The position numbers and the translations under genes were made by a program. Positions 48,171 to 57,737 of a DNA stretch of 64,000 nt are shown here, in pieces. The DNA is from Leishmania donovani (lineage: Eukaryota; Euglenozoa; Kinetoplastea; Trypanosomatida; Trypanosomatidae), in contig NC_018240.1 in the NCBI RefSeq assembly GCF_000227135.1, positions 441,411-505,410 on the forward strand, written 5' to 3'. Under the pieces are notes generated by a model. The model searched no databases. It saw only the letters and a list, made by a program, of their open reading frames with translations, and was not told the DNA's origin. Within the stretch, counting starts at the first letter, position 1, and every line of letters begins with the position of its first letter.

Positions 48171-48630
48171 TGGTATCACAGGGTCCGGAGACCCTACTCT
48201 GCGTGTGTGTGGGCGTGGGTGGGAAGCCAAAGCAGCCGTCTCTCTCCCCCCCCCTCTATCCCCCTGCCCCTGCCGAACCACTTCGGGTGGTGACGGGGGT
48301 TCCCGTGCCCACGACGCAGAGAGGCCAGAGCGACCTGCGACAGCGCACACGCTTGTGTCATCCATGTGATGGGCGAAGCCTCCGCGTGACTCGAACGCAT
48401 CCCGCCCGACGCTCACTGCCTACTGGTGTGTGTGCGCGGGGTGGGTGGGTGGGGGCCCTGGGACACCCCCGAGGGGCGCAGCAGGTGGCGACCGGCAGAG
48501 AGGGTCTGCGTAGAGTGTGAGGCGGCGGCCGTGCTCAGCTGACTGAGTCGGCGCACTGCTGTGCCGGCGTGTGTCTGCTGCTGCCTCTGCGCACGGCGCG
48601 GATGTGTGGGGCGGGGGTGCAGTGTGGCGT
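48171..48630 (+). mobile_element. SIDER-like retroposon, copy C (antisense to transcription)
   Basis: Third copy of the repeat, in the same orientation as copy B. It is almost identical to B from GCCGAACCACTTCGGG to GCAGTGTGGCGT, but its first ~80 bases have diverged (a CT-rich stretch replaces part) and its end is about 60 bases shorter. An A-rich stretch (AAAAGCGAAGAAAAAAG) follows about 35 bases on. It would lie in the 3' UTR region of the SAS-4 gene. Confidence 0.7.
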
Positions 48631-50049
48631 CGGACTCATTTTGTATGGAAGAGAACGTACACACCTTAAAAGCGAAGAAAAAAGATATTTTGCTCGGTGG
48701 TATCTCCAATGCTTACATCGTGGCCCTGCCGCCACGCTCTTCCATGACGCGAGTGGCAGTGACAACAGCCTCTTGTCCCTCCCCCTCCCTCTCTCTCCCT
48801 GCCTCGTCTCAACCCTGTCGTCGACCAGGGGTCCATGTACACACACACACGGAAAAAAGGAGAGTAGCGAAGGCGGCCTCGCGCCATGTCTTCTCTTCGC
48901 GTGTCTTTCTTTTCTTCTTTCGCAGTTTTCGCATGTGTTTGTGTGTGCCGTCTGGAAAACAGCAGTGGCCGAGACGAGAGAGCGAGAGCACGGCGGGAGA
49001 GAAAGCGGGGAAAGAAAAGGTGGAAAAAGCGCCAAGAGGGGAGCACGGAGTCGAATGACCGTCTTGGTAAGAGGCACCACAATAACAACAGCAAGACAAC
49101 GTGACATCCCCGGGCCTGCCCCGCCCACCTCACACTCTGAGTTCCCTTAGCCCGCCAACTACCACTCGCGCACTCGGCTGCACGGCACACCCAAGTGCGC
49201 GCTATCGCTGCCAGCAGCCAGCCGCCGCAACCGTGCCGGCCAGGGAGCGAAGTACACGGAGACGTACAAACAAGACGACGGGAAAGTAACAACAACAACA
49301 GCAACAGAAAACACGTTTATAAAAACAAAGAAGCACCGAGCCAAATGATCAAAGGTAGCAAGATAGCCGAGGGCAGTACAAGGACGCAGCGCACACACTC
49401 ACGGAAGCGACCTCAAACAGAGCGGGGGGGGGGGATGCCAGCAAAGATGCGCAGCACAGCACCAACAAAAATGCAGAGGAGGAGGAGAAGGGAGGGGAGG
49501 GGAGGGGAGGGGGGGGGGCAACTCTAAAGAGAGAGGGACAGATGATCAGATGCAGCGCATACAACTGCACAGGACAACGGACACGGATAAAGAAAAGGAA
49601 GGCAGCGCGGAAAGAAAGCAGCGATAGCGGAAGCAAGGTGATATGCAAGCACGGCAGCGGCAGCACACACTTACTCGCGGGAGAACACCGAAAGCCGACG
49701 CCAACGCCCTCTCTGCTCCTCTGAATTCTGCGCCCTCTCACTTGCGCATCTTCTCACACAAGGCACAAAGCAACGAACAAGAAAAGCGTCTACGACAAGA
49801 GAGAATACAGGTACATGTCACCATCGCTTATCTGCCTGGCCAGCCCCCGTATTGTTCCCTACTCCCTGCGCCGCATCTCGGCACCGCCTCGCCGTACACC
49901 TCCGTCTTGGCACCTTTGAGAGCAGTGGAAAAAAGGAGCAACAGCGCATACAGTCAGAGAACGGGCAAGGCGAGAGCAGAGATGCCGACGCGAAAAGGTA
50001 ATAAAGACAACAAAGACGTTGTCTCATGATGCAGCGCACCGCTACGTGG
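48631..50049. other. Intercistronic region, no gene seen
   Basis: About 1.4 kb downstream of the SAS-4 stop, with GA-rich tracts and G-homopolymers near 49424-49518. No coding frame is convincing on either strand. Confidence 0.55.
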
Positions 50050-52302
50050 CTACTCCTCCATTGGCTCCCCATCGGGGTAGAAGGTTTCGTCGCTGCCATC
50101 TGGCCGAACAATCTTGTAGATGCCGTCTGGGTACAGAATCTCCTTGCTGCCGTCTGGCAAGTGCTTCTCTGTCTGCCCAGTGGAACGGAACTCGAAGGCC
50201 TGCACACCGTCCGGCATCTGCGTGTGCATTGTCTGCGCCGCGTCGTACCAGTAAGTGCTCTTTCCGGAGGGAAAAGTGCACTTGACATCGCCATTCGTGA
50301 AGTGCAGCGTCGTGTGTCCAGATGGCAGCACGACCTTCACCGTGCCGTTCGCGTAGTGGATTTCCCGCTTGCCACTGCGGTATAGTACCTCCTTTTTGTT
50401 CGAGTTGTCGCCCAGAGCCGTCTGCGACACGACGTCGTCTTCACAGAGCTTCTCCGTCGGGAACTCCTCCATGTCACCAATCAGCTCCTCCCGAGTGGGG
50501 ACGTGGTGGCGCTTCAGCGGCACCCGCGGGTGCACCGCGCTGGCGGAGGGGCGTCGTTTGACGGATGACGCGCCGGACTGCATGCGGGGCGTGCGAACCG
50601 GATGCCCCGACATCTTCCGTTCATCCACTGGCTTCTCTGCAGCTGCCGCAGCCTTTCGCAGATCCTCCTCCTCACGTCGGCGGCGCGCCGTCGCGGCAGC
50701 GGCGGCGGCCACAGCAACCTGGTGCCGCGCCTTTTTCTCCTGCTCTTCCCTCTTGCGGTCTGCGATATACCTCTCACGGTGCCGCCTCCGCTCCTCCATC
50801 GCCTGCTCCTCAGCCTGCATGCGGTTCTGCATCTGCCGATTGCGCTTCTCGCGCGCCGCCGCCTCGCTGGGCGCTGCACGGGGGGTGAAGTCCATGACGG
50901 CAAGAGGGGCCGCTCGTGAAGCCCGCCGCTCCCTCACCGCGGCTGCATCGTTGTCTTCATCATCGCCGTCCTCATACGAGGCCGAGGAGGCGCGCTGAGC
51001 GGAGGGATCCAGAGAGACGGACAAGGGAGAGCTGCTGCTCTGTCGCGTCGCCGGTGAGGCGGACGCGCCTTCGAGGCACTGCAGCTGCTGCTCCTTCGCC
51101 ATTGCGAGTAGTTCGGCGTTGCGGCGCGTCAGGGAGTCGATGTCGCGGCGCATGCGGGCCACCTCCGCCTTGTGTATGCTGTGCGCCTCGCGCATCGTGG
51201 ATGTGAGGTCCTCGAGCTGAGTGCGCAGCGAGTCGTTCTCCTGCGACAAGCGCCGGTTTGTCTCACGCTCCGCTACAAGCAGCGCCGACACGTTCTTGAA
51301 GCGCTCCTCTGTGGCGCGCAGATCCTTCTGAGCATCGCGCTGCTCGCGTGAGCGGCGGTCACCAGCGTCAGCGCGCTCATCCTCCATCTGCTGCCGCGCA
51401 CCATATCGGTACGACTCAAAGCGCTGCTTTTCACGATCGAGCTGCTGTCGTGCGTCCGCGTAGTGACTGCGCTCCTTCTGCGCAGCCTTGATTTCCTGCT
51501 CCAAGCTCGCGATGAGCTCGTCCTCCTCGCGGCTGCGACTGCCCGCTGGTGAGTGAACGTCAGAACCTAGGGCGGGGTCGCGGGTGTAGGGCGGTCGACG
51601 GAAGTAGTTGCGATCCTGCCCAGACGATGGCGCGGCGCTCGACTCCTCGTACTTGAGAGAAGCGTAACGCGGCGCCCCCATGGCGGCGCTCCGCGGGGTG
51701 AGTCCACCATACCGTCCCAAGTCGGCCCCATTGGTGTCCGAGCCACGGCTGACGGACCGGCCGATGCCACTCGACGGTGCCGCAGCACCGCCGCTGTAGG
51801 AATCGCTATAAGATGTCTCGAAGTAGTTGTCCGCCGGATGCTCCACCTCCGAGCGTGTCGGAGCCTGCAGCAGTGGCGATGGTGGGATGTCAGGGTTGAC
51901 CCACTCCGGCTTCTTGGGGTTCGCTGCACGAGCAGGTTGGCGTCGCTGCGGCGTCGCCCCGGCTGCCGGCTTCTCTGTCCCACTAGATGCGTTGGTGTTG
52001 GGTGGAGGTGCACTCACCGCACGCGTGGGCGGAGGTGCCTTGCGGGGAACAGCCACTACCACCTCCCCGAGCGGGTCGTGGCTCTTGGCATTGCGCATGT
52101 CGTAGGCGATAGCCTCGCGCAGCGCCTTGGAGTCACGGCGCTCACGATTAATGTTGGCGCCGTCGGCGCCATTAGCGGCGTTCTTTGACGGCGATTCTGC
52201 CGTGGCGGCCGAGTACGACAGACGCCCCTCATCGCGCCGCAGGAACTTGAACGACTCCTTTGGCTTGGGCTTCTGCCCTGCAAGCACGGAGACGCGCGAC
52301 AT
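50050..52302 (-). CDS. SAS-4: SAS-4/CPAP (TCP10 C-terminal domain) centriolar protein
   Basis: The product is a 750-residue protein starting MSRVSVLAGQKPKPKE at 52302; the open frame upstream has no other ATG. The N-terminal ~260 residues are basic and low complexity. Coiled coils follow at about 275-430 (EELIASLEQEIKAAQKERSHY) and around 515-595. The C-terminal ~110 residues form the TCP/G-box domain: short beta-strand repeats such as YANGTVKVVLPSGHTTLHF, NGDVKCTFPSGKSTYWY, LPDGSKEILYPDGIYKIV and PDGSDETFYPDGEPMEE. This domain defines SAS-4/CPAP, which controls centriole or basal body assembly and binds STIL/Ana2-type partners and tubulin elsewhere. In Trypanosoma brucei the SAS-4 homologue has been linked to the flagellum attachment zone. 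Family assignment is strong. Confidence 0.93.
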   Translation of the reverse strand: MSRVSVLAGQKPKPKESFKFLRRDEGRLSYSAATAESPSKNAANGADGANINRERRDSKALREAIAYDMRNAKSHDPLGEVVVAVPRKAPPPTRAVSAPPPNTNASSGTEKPAAGATPQRRQPARAANPKKPEWVNPDIPPSPLLQAPTRSEVEHPADNYFETSYSDSYSGGAAAPSSGIGRSVSRGSDTNGADLGRYGGLTPRSAAMGAPRYASLKYEESSAAPSSGQDRNYFRRPPYTRDPALGSDVHSPAGSRSREEDELIASLEQEIKAAQKERSHYADARQQLDREKQRFESYRYGARQQMEDERADAGDRRSREQRDAQKDLRATEERFKNVSALLVAERETNRRLSQENDSLRTQLEDLTSTMREAHSIHKAEVARMRRDIDSLTRRNAELLAMAKEQQLQCLEGASASPATRQSSSSPLSVSLDPSAQRASSASYEDGDDEDNDAAAVRERRASRAAPLAVMDFTPRAAPSEAAAREKRNRQMQNRMQAEEQAMEERRRHRERYIADRKREEQEKKARHQVAVAAAAAATARRRREEEDLRKAAAAAEKPVDERKMSGHPVRTPRMQSGASSVKRRPSASAVHPRVPLKRHHVPTREELIGDMEEFPTEKLCEDDVVSQTALGDNSNKKEVLYRSGKREIHYANGTVKVVLPSGHTTLHFTNGDVKCTFPSGKSTYWYDAAQTMHTQMPDGVQAFEFRSTGQTEKHLPDGSKEILYPDGIYKIVRPDGSDETFYPDGEPMEE

Positions 52303-52347
52303 GGGCGCGAAAGAACGACGCGACACAAAAACAATTAGCAAGGAAAG

Positions 52348-52349
52348 CT
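52348..52349 (-). promoter_or_regulatory. Predicted spliced-leader acceptor for SAS-4
   Basis: On the minus strand CCCTTTTTTCTTTGTTGC then TTGTTTGT precedes AG at 52348-52349, 46 bases before the ATG at 52302 with no intervening ATG. The tract is long and T-rich. Confidence 0.6.
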
Positions 52350-53228
52350 ACAAACAAGCAACAAAGAAAAAAGGGCAGCACACGCTGCAAGGCTCAACGA
52401 GGGCAGCCAAGGGGTGGAACAGCGAGAGCGATGGGGAAGAGGGACAGATTATGAGAGAAGCACAAGACTTTGTCGCCCTCCTCTTGAACGTCCTCAGTCA
52501 CCACTCCCGCTGTGGCAGCCTCTGCACCTGCGTGGGCGTGTGCGTGCGCACGTGTGTTTTTGAGTGGTGTGCGCTGGGGGGGCCGCTCTCCTTCCTCTAC
52601 AGCGCAGGAAAAGGACACAGACCTGTTTCTTTACTGTATTTTCCCTTTTTTGGTGTTTTGCTCTGCCGACCCCTCCGTTGATCTACGGTGGTCGGATGGA
52701 TGAATGCACTTGGCCACCGCCACCGCCGGTGCGAGGGTGGAGGGGAGAGGGGGTCGGTGAGGCCGGAGAGGGGGGGGGGTGAAGAGGGGTGAAAGCAGAG
52801 TGAGAGGGGTGGTTTCGATGCACCGCTCCACTGTTCTTTTGAGAACTACACTGTCCGCATCTGTCCTTCATAGTTCAGATGCACAGCGCAGCAACACGAG
52901 GGCTACCGTACACTCGTGCGGCAAACAAGGGGTAGGACTGCAGGCCCATGACTCATCACGGGCCGAAGGCACTAAAGGTGGCTGATGAGACGCCGGCATC
53001 TACCGCTGCTAAGGATGAGCCAAAGATCGCACCTCCGAAAAGGGATATTGCCCCACCTGCAACACACACAAAAGCCACCGCCGCTCGATCGTGGAACTGG
53101 AGCGAAATACCCTCAGCCAGGCAACACGAGGGAGGAGGGGCCAAGACGACGAGAGACTCATGCGCATCCCTACCTAGTCTGCTGCGCGGAGGGCCCCAAA
53201 CACGAAAACGAAAAACACCAACGCAAAC
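52350..53228. other. Intercistronic region
   Basis: About 0.9 kb between the SAS-4 splice site and the end of the possible small ORF at 53229. A + strand 94-codon frame (52948-53232) is Ala/Lys/Thr-rich but lies against the direction of all other genes and was not accepted. Otherwise simple sequence. Confidence 0.5.
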
Positions 53229-53405
53229 TTAGACACGCAGAGCCCTGATAGACTCAATGAGGCTGTCGTGCGTACTCTGCCGGTCCACGGCCCCTTTCGA
53301 GAGGGTGAAGGTTGAATGGACGAAGGCGCAGTAGTCGTAGTCTATGCAAAATAAAGGAACACCAAAGCGAGGAGGGGCGAGCAAGGAATACCGCACGGCG
53401 TTCAT
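53229..53405 (-). CDS. Possible small protein or gene remnant, 58 residues
   Basis: An ATG-started frame between SAS-4 and the large coiled-coil gene. The product MNAVRYSLLAPPRFGVPLF continues with an aromatic-rich part (CIDYDYCAFVHSTF) and a helical end (STHDSLIESIRALRV). Composition is protein-like and unlike the flanking simple sequence, and the same frame is open for a few codons upstream to a stop at about 53439. No family is recognised and no clear splice signal was found. It may be a short gene, a remnant, or chance. Confidence 0.25.
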   Translation of the reverse strand: MNAVRYSLLAPPRFGVPLFCIDYDYCAFVHSTFTLSKGAVDRQSTHDSLIESIRALRV

Positions 53406-53750
53406 CCACCGCAGAGACGCGGGAACACGCACAAACCGTTACGCGCGCCTCTCCACACAGAAGCGCATCTCAGCCACGATGTACGCGGAACACTCCTCCT
53501 CACAGGCACATACCCACTCACCACGATAAGGCAGTTGATGATACACTCTATGCGACCACACACACACAAGAAGGCCAATGGTAACCCTCATGTTCGCAAC
53601 AACACCGCGGCCTTTTCTGCACATGGTTCCCCCGATCAGTACGTGAGCACGTTCGCAGAAGAGCAGCATGCCGGCTGGCACCTCAAATCTCGGGCACCGC
53701 CCTGTTTTACCTACGCACTGATATCCGAGCAACCGCCTCTCATGCCAGCA

Positions 53751-56700
53751 CTACATATACCGATCAACGTAGCGACCACCCTTGCGAGGCATCTTGGAAA
53801 GCGAATTTGCTATCTCGGAGCCCGTCGCCACCGCCCTCGCCGCAGCACTGGTCACCTTATCTCCAGCAGCGCTGCCTTCTTCCGACGGTTTTGGCACGAA
53901 GGCGAGAAGGAGACAAGCAAACACGTAGTAAATGCTGAGAAGCACCATCACACACACCAGCACCGGGTTCGCGATGAGCCACCAGAGTGGGACGTGCGCT
54001 GTGGGCTGGACGCTGCTTGAGTGAAGCCGCAGCGTGTCTTGCGACGTCGCGTGCTCTTGCACCGCGCTTGTGTGCCGGCTCGCCATGTCCTGTGCGATGG
54101 ACTCCATTCGCTGCACAGCCGCTGAGGTGGTGTCCGCCACGCTGTTCACGACAGTTTTGATCTCTGCCGAGTGTGTCGTGAGATGTGTCTGCAGCGTGGC
54201 CTCCACTTTCGCGTGGAAGGAGGGAATGAGTCGCTTCTCGGCGGCTGACACGTTTTCTGCGAGTGCCGTCTGCACAGCCGTCTTCAGCTCCGCGGCGGAG
54301 CGGCTCGTTGCCGCCTCCACCAGCTGCGACGCACGAGTACCTTCCTCGTTTTGCTGAGAAGCGATGCGCATCATCGTGGCATCCAGCAGTTCCTGGATGT
54401 CGGCCAAGGAAGGAAGCCCGCTCGCGTTGCCCCCCACGTCATCGATCTTCGCCACGAGCGACTGCACCGCCGCCGCGATGTCGCGCTGCAGCAGCTGCCC
54501 CTGGCTGCTCAGCTCTTGTATGCCCTTCTGCATCTCCTCCTGCACCCGCTGAACCTCTGCCTGAACGACTGACTGCATCGTCACAGGCCCCGCGCCTGTC
54601 GCACTGTTTTCGCGCACAAGAGCCGCTTCCTCCTCCTGGAGTTGCCGCAGCCCCGCAAGTTCGTCCTGCAGCTTCTCGGCGGCAGCACTTGCACTCTTGC
54701 CGGTCGGCACGGACGCGAGGTCGCTGATGAGTTGAGTGACGCGGCGAAGACGATCCCGCGTAGCTGTGCGAATGCGAGCCTGAGCCCGCTGCTGCTCCTC
54801 AGAGAATCCAATAAGCACCGGAGACGGCTGGAGAAGCTGCACAGACACGTGCTGCTCCTGGATTGCCTCCTGCATCGCCGCCATTCGGGCCAGCAGGGCG
54901 TCAGTGCGCTGCGCTTGCCCCTTTTCGTTGTCAGAGACGGATTCGCGCAGAGCGGTCAACAGTTCCTCCTTGTGTGCCTGCGCCACAGACTGGATGGAGC
55001 CCTGCACGCTGCTCAGCTGCGCCCTCACCTCTGCGCTCGTGGCGGTGCCACGCACGGCCTCCATGAGCCGGGCGTCGCGGCCCTCGAGCGACTGTGTGAG
55101 AGATGTGAAGCGATCCTGGAAAAGCGCCTGCAATGTGTCTCTCTCTGATGTCTGTGCCGCGGCCGCTGCGGCAGAGGCGCTGCAGAACTTCTCGCTTGCT
55201 TCCTGCAGACGCGTCAGCACTGACGAGACGTCGGCGGTGCGGCTAACTTCATCCAGCCGCTCCTCGAGCCGGCGCAGTGCAGCGGCGTGAGCCTCCAGAG
55301 CGGTACCCATCGGCGAGAGCAGCTCCCCGATGTCAGACAGCGCGGCGGCGGGGGCGGCCGGAGGCGGCACATCAGCCAAGGCAGCCGCCTTCGCCGCCCT
55401 CGCCTCCACCGATTCCCGCACCGCCTGCACATCTTCCTGCTGCTCGCGTACGGCGGCCGTCACGGTTTCCGCGAGCGAGGCCATCTTAGCCGTCAGGTTC
55501 GTCTCCTGAAGGCTGAGCTCCTCCTTCATGAAGGTGAGAACGCTGTCGATGTACTTGTACATGGGCGTCAAGTTCACCTCAGGCGTCTTGCCCACTTGAG
55601 TCTGCAACGCCTGCAGCAGCTCCTCGCGAAGTGTCGCGAGCTCGTGCGTCGTTTTCTCTATCAGTGCCGCCGTAGCTGTCGGTGGCGTGTCGATGCTGAC
55701 GGAGCCGTGCTCTTCGGCCGCATGCTCGGCCTTCAGCTGGCTGTCGGCAGAAGTGCGCATCTCCTCCAGCTGCGCCTGCAGGCTTGCCGCGACGGAGGTC
55801 GACACGCTGTCGGCGATGTGCAGCAACTGCTGTTCGATGGCGAGCTGGTTTGCAGTGTTCATCTGCTCCACCTGCACAGAAAGCTCCGCCCACCGTGGCG
55901 AGAGCACAGCCTCCACGGCGTCCGTTAGCACCTCCTGCGAAAGCGGCGCGGGCGGCGGTGCAGCTGCAGGCGGTGGTGCCGCGGAGGCGGCGGCCGACGC
56001 GGCCTCCCCGGCCTCTCGAAGCGCGTTGAGCTGCTCCTGGACGGTGGACATGGCGGACTGCAGGGCCTCCTCCGTGTGCTGCTGGATGGCGGCTGTGACG
56101 CTGTCGCTCACCACCTGCGCCACTGTCATGAGTTGTTGCTGCGCGTCGTCTTTGTGGATTGCCAGCATGGAGCTTGTCGCTGATACATCGCGGCGCAGCT
56201 GCTCCAACGCTTCCGTGATCTTCTCCTGAGCCGCCTCCGGCACGCCACTAGCAGGAGTCGCAGCAGGCGATGGAGTAGAAGCGGCGGTCGCGGTGGTTAC
56301 AGTGCTACGCAGCTCATCGAGCTGACGCTGCAGAACTTCCTGCATGGCCTGCAGTGCATCCCGGGTGGCGGCTTGCTCTTTGAAGACGTCTCCCACGATC
56401 TCGTCCACTGCCGCAAGACGGCTTTGCGTCGACTGTACAGCGTCGAAAACCTTTTCAATCTCAATCGCCATGTCCGCGTCGGTTGCGGCGCCTGCCGTGG
56501 CCTCGCCGCTGGTGTCCTTCGACTCTGCTAGCTTCTTCACCTCGCTGGTGATGGTGCGGCGCAGTTCATCGGTGGCCGACTGCACGGCACTTTCGATGCT
56601 CTCTTCGATCGCCCTTATGTCGACGGATGCCTTGGCAGCCGCGTCACCGCCGCTTCCACGCGCCGCCAGTCGCTCCTCAGCCAGGAGGTCATTGATCAAG

Positions 56701-57653
56701 TTTGAGAGCTTCTCATGCTGCTCGGCGGCCGCCTTCTGAACCGCCTCGACGACGGCAGTGCGGAGCTCCGCCGGCGCCGAGGTCACCGCTGGCGCGTCCC
56801 GGCCCGCTACTACGGCCGTGATGCGCCTCTGCAAGTCCTCAAAGTGCGCCGCCGTGCTCTCCTCCAAACGAGAAAGTTGATAGACCATGTCGCTGCTTGG
56901 TGGCGGTGTGGAGGTGGTGCTGGAGGGCAGGGTGGCACCGGTGAGCTGCTCGGCAACGCGTGCGCTGACCAGCCGCGCCACCGCCTCCGCATCGATGGGC
57001 ATTGGGGAGTGAGAAGGGGAGGCGCTGGGGCTGTCTCGCTCCGCGGCACCCTGTCGCTCACGCACGACGCGGAGTTGCCGCAGCTCATCGTGGATGCTAT
57101 TGAGCACGATCTCCGAGAAGCTCTTCATCTTGTCTGCGTATGTGACGTGCAGCGCATCCAGCTGCTGCCCGGTGCGCTGCTCCACCTGGTCCACAACGAG
57201 GTTGGCCACAACTGCCAGTTGCTCTTGCAGACACTGCTCCATCACCTCGCGCTCGGTGGAGCTGATGACATCCACGTAGGAGGCACCAGTGCGGTGAGGA
57301 ACCTTGCTCTCGTAAGCTCCGTGCGGCAGTACCGGCGTAACACGCACACCGGCGAGGCTGGGCATCGACAACGCCAGCACGGCGCGCTGTACCTCTGCGT
57401 CCTCTGGGTGAAGTGTCACCTCCACGTTCAGCGCTACAAACTCCGGGATGCCCTTCAAAAGATCCGAAGAAGGGCCATAGCCGCGAGTGCGAATCCGCAG
57501 CGGCCGAAGACCGCCAGAAGGTGACGGTGACGGTGCCGCATTCGCGGCGGCGGCAGCGCCGCTACGCGTGCTGTGGTGCCGCAGCGCAGCTACGAGGTGG
57601 AGAGGCGCCCGCGCACTGAGGCAGTGGGGAACCGGCGTGTACGCCCGCTGCAT
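53751..57653 (-). CDS. Large coiled-coil protein with presequence and C-terminal membrane anchor; p166 candidate
   Basis: The product is a 1300-residue protein. The N-terminus (MQRAYTPVPHCLSARAP .. LRHHSTRSG) is rich in Arg, Ser and His without acids, like a mitochondrial presequence. A short folded region follows (about 50-130: IRTRGYGPSSDLLKGIPEF .. VEVTLHPEDAEVQRAVLAL). About 1050 residues of Ala/Glu/Gln-rich coiled coil with repeated heptad-like segments come next. A single membrane segment lies at about 1222-1250 (LWWLIANPVLVCVMVLLSIYY) and a basic tail of ~50 residues ends RYVDRYM. Presequence, long acidic helical body and one C-terminal membrane span are the layout of p166, an inner-membrane subunit of the T. 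brucei tripartite attachment complex that links the mitochondrial genome to the basal body. Sequence identity was not tested, so this is a structural guess. Confidence 0.88.
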   Translation of the reverse strand: MQRAYTPVPHCLSARAPLHLVAALRHHSTRSGAAAAANAAPSPSPSGGLRPLRIRTRGYGPSSDLLKGIPEFVALNVEVTLHPEDAEVQRAVLALSMPSLAGVRVTPVLPHGAYESKVPHRTGASYVDVISSTEREVMEQCLQEQLAVVANLVVDQVEQRTGQQLDALHVTYADKMKSFSEIVLNSIHDELRQLRVVRERQGAAERDSPSASPSHSPMPIDAEAVARLVSARVAEQLTGATLPSSTTSTPPPSSDMVYQLSRLEESTAAHFEDLQRRITAVVAGRDAPAVTSAPAELRTAVVEAVQKAAAEQHEKLSNLINDLLAEERLAARGSGGDAAAKASVDIRAIEESIESAVQSATDELRRTITSEVKKLAESKDTSGEATAGAATDADMAIEIEKVFDAVQSTQSRLAAVDEIVGDVFKEQAATRDALQAMQEVLQRQLDELRSTVTTATAASTPSPAATPASGVPEAAQEKITEALEQLRRDVSATSSMLAIHKDDAQQQLMTVAQVVSDSVTAAIQQHTEEALQSAMSTVQEQLNALREAGEAASAAASAAPPPAAAPPPAPLSQEVLTDAVEAVLSPRWAELSVQVEQMNTANQLAIEQQLLHIADSVSTSVAASLQAQLEEMRTSADSQLKAEHAAEEHGSVSIDTPPTATAALIEKTTHELATLREELLQALQTQVGKTPEVNLTPMYKYIDSVLTFMKEELSLQETNLTAKMASLAETVTAAVREQQEDVQAVRESVEARAAKAAALADVPPPAAPAAALSDIGELLSPMGTALEAHAAALRRLEERLDEVSRTADVSSVLTRLQEASEKFCSASAAAAAAQTSERDTLQALFQDRFTSLTQSLEGRDARLMEAVRGTATSAEVRAQLSSVQGSIQSVAQAHKEELLTALRESVSDNEKGQAQRTDALLARMAAMQEAIQEQHVSVQLLQPSPVLIGFSEEQQRAQARIRTATRDRLRRVTQLISDLASVPTGKSASAAAEKLQDELAGLRQLQEEEAALVRENSATGAGPVTMQSVVQAEVQRVQEEMQKGIQELSSQGQLLQRDIAAAVQSLVAKIDDVGGNASGLPSLADIQELLDATMMRIASQQNEEGTRASQLVEAATSRSAAELKTAVQTALAENVSAAEKRLIPSFHAKVEATLQTHLTTHSAEIKTVVNSVADTTSAAVQRMESIAQDMASRHTSAVQEHATSQDTLRLHSSSVQPTAHVPLWWLIANPVLVCVMVLLSIYYVFACLLLAFVPKPSEEGSAAGDKVTSAAARAVATGSEIANSLSKMPRKGGRYVDRYM

Positions 57654-57735
57654 GAATCAAGCGAGGGTATTCCAGCGTCGCAGTTTGATGCGCCTTGGGG
57701 GGATTGTTGTCGTCTCTTTGCTGCGGGCCGTGCGC

Positions 57736-57737
57736 CT
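57736..57737 (-). promoter_or_regulatory. Predicted spliced-leader acceptor for the large coiled-coil gene
   Basis: On the minus strand GATCCTTTTTTGT precedes AG at 57736-57737, 83 bases before the ATG at 57653 with no ATG between. Another AG with a pyrimidine-containing tract lies further upstream. Confidence 0.45.

Noticed and set aside
52948..53232. 94-codon + strand frame rich in Ala, Lys and Thr
   Set aside because: Composition is histone-like, but it runs against the transcription direction, has no domain, and overlaps ordinary spacer.
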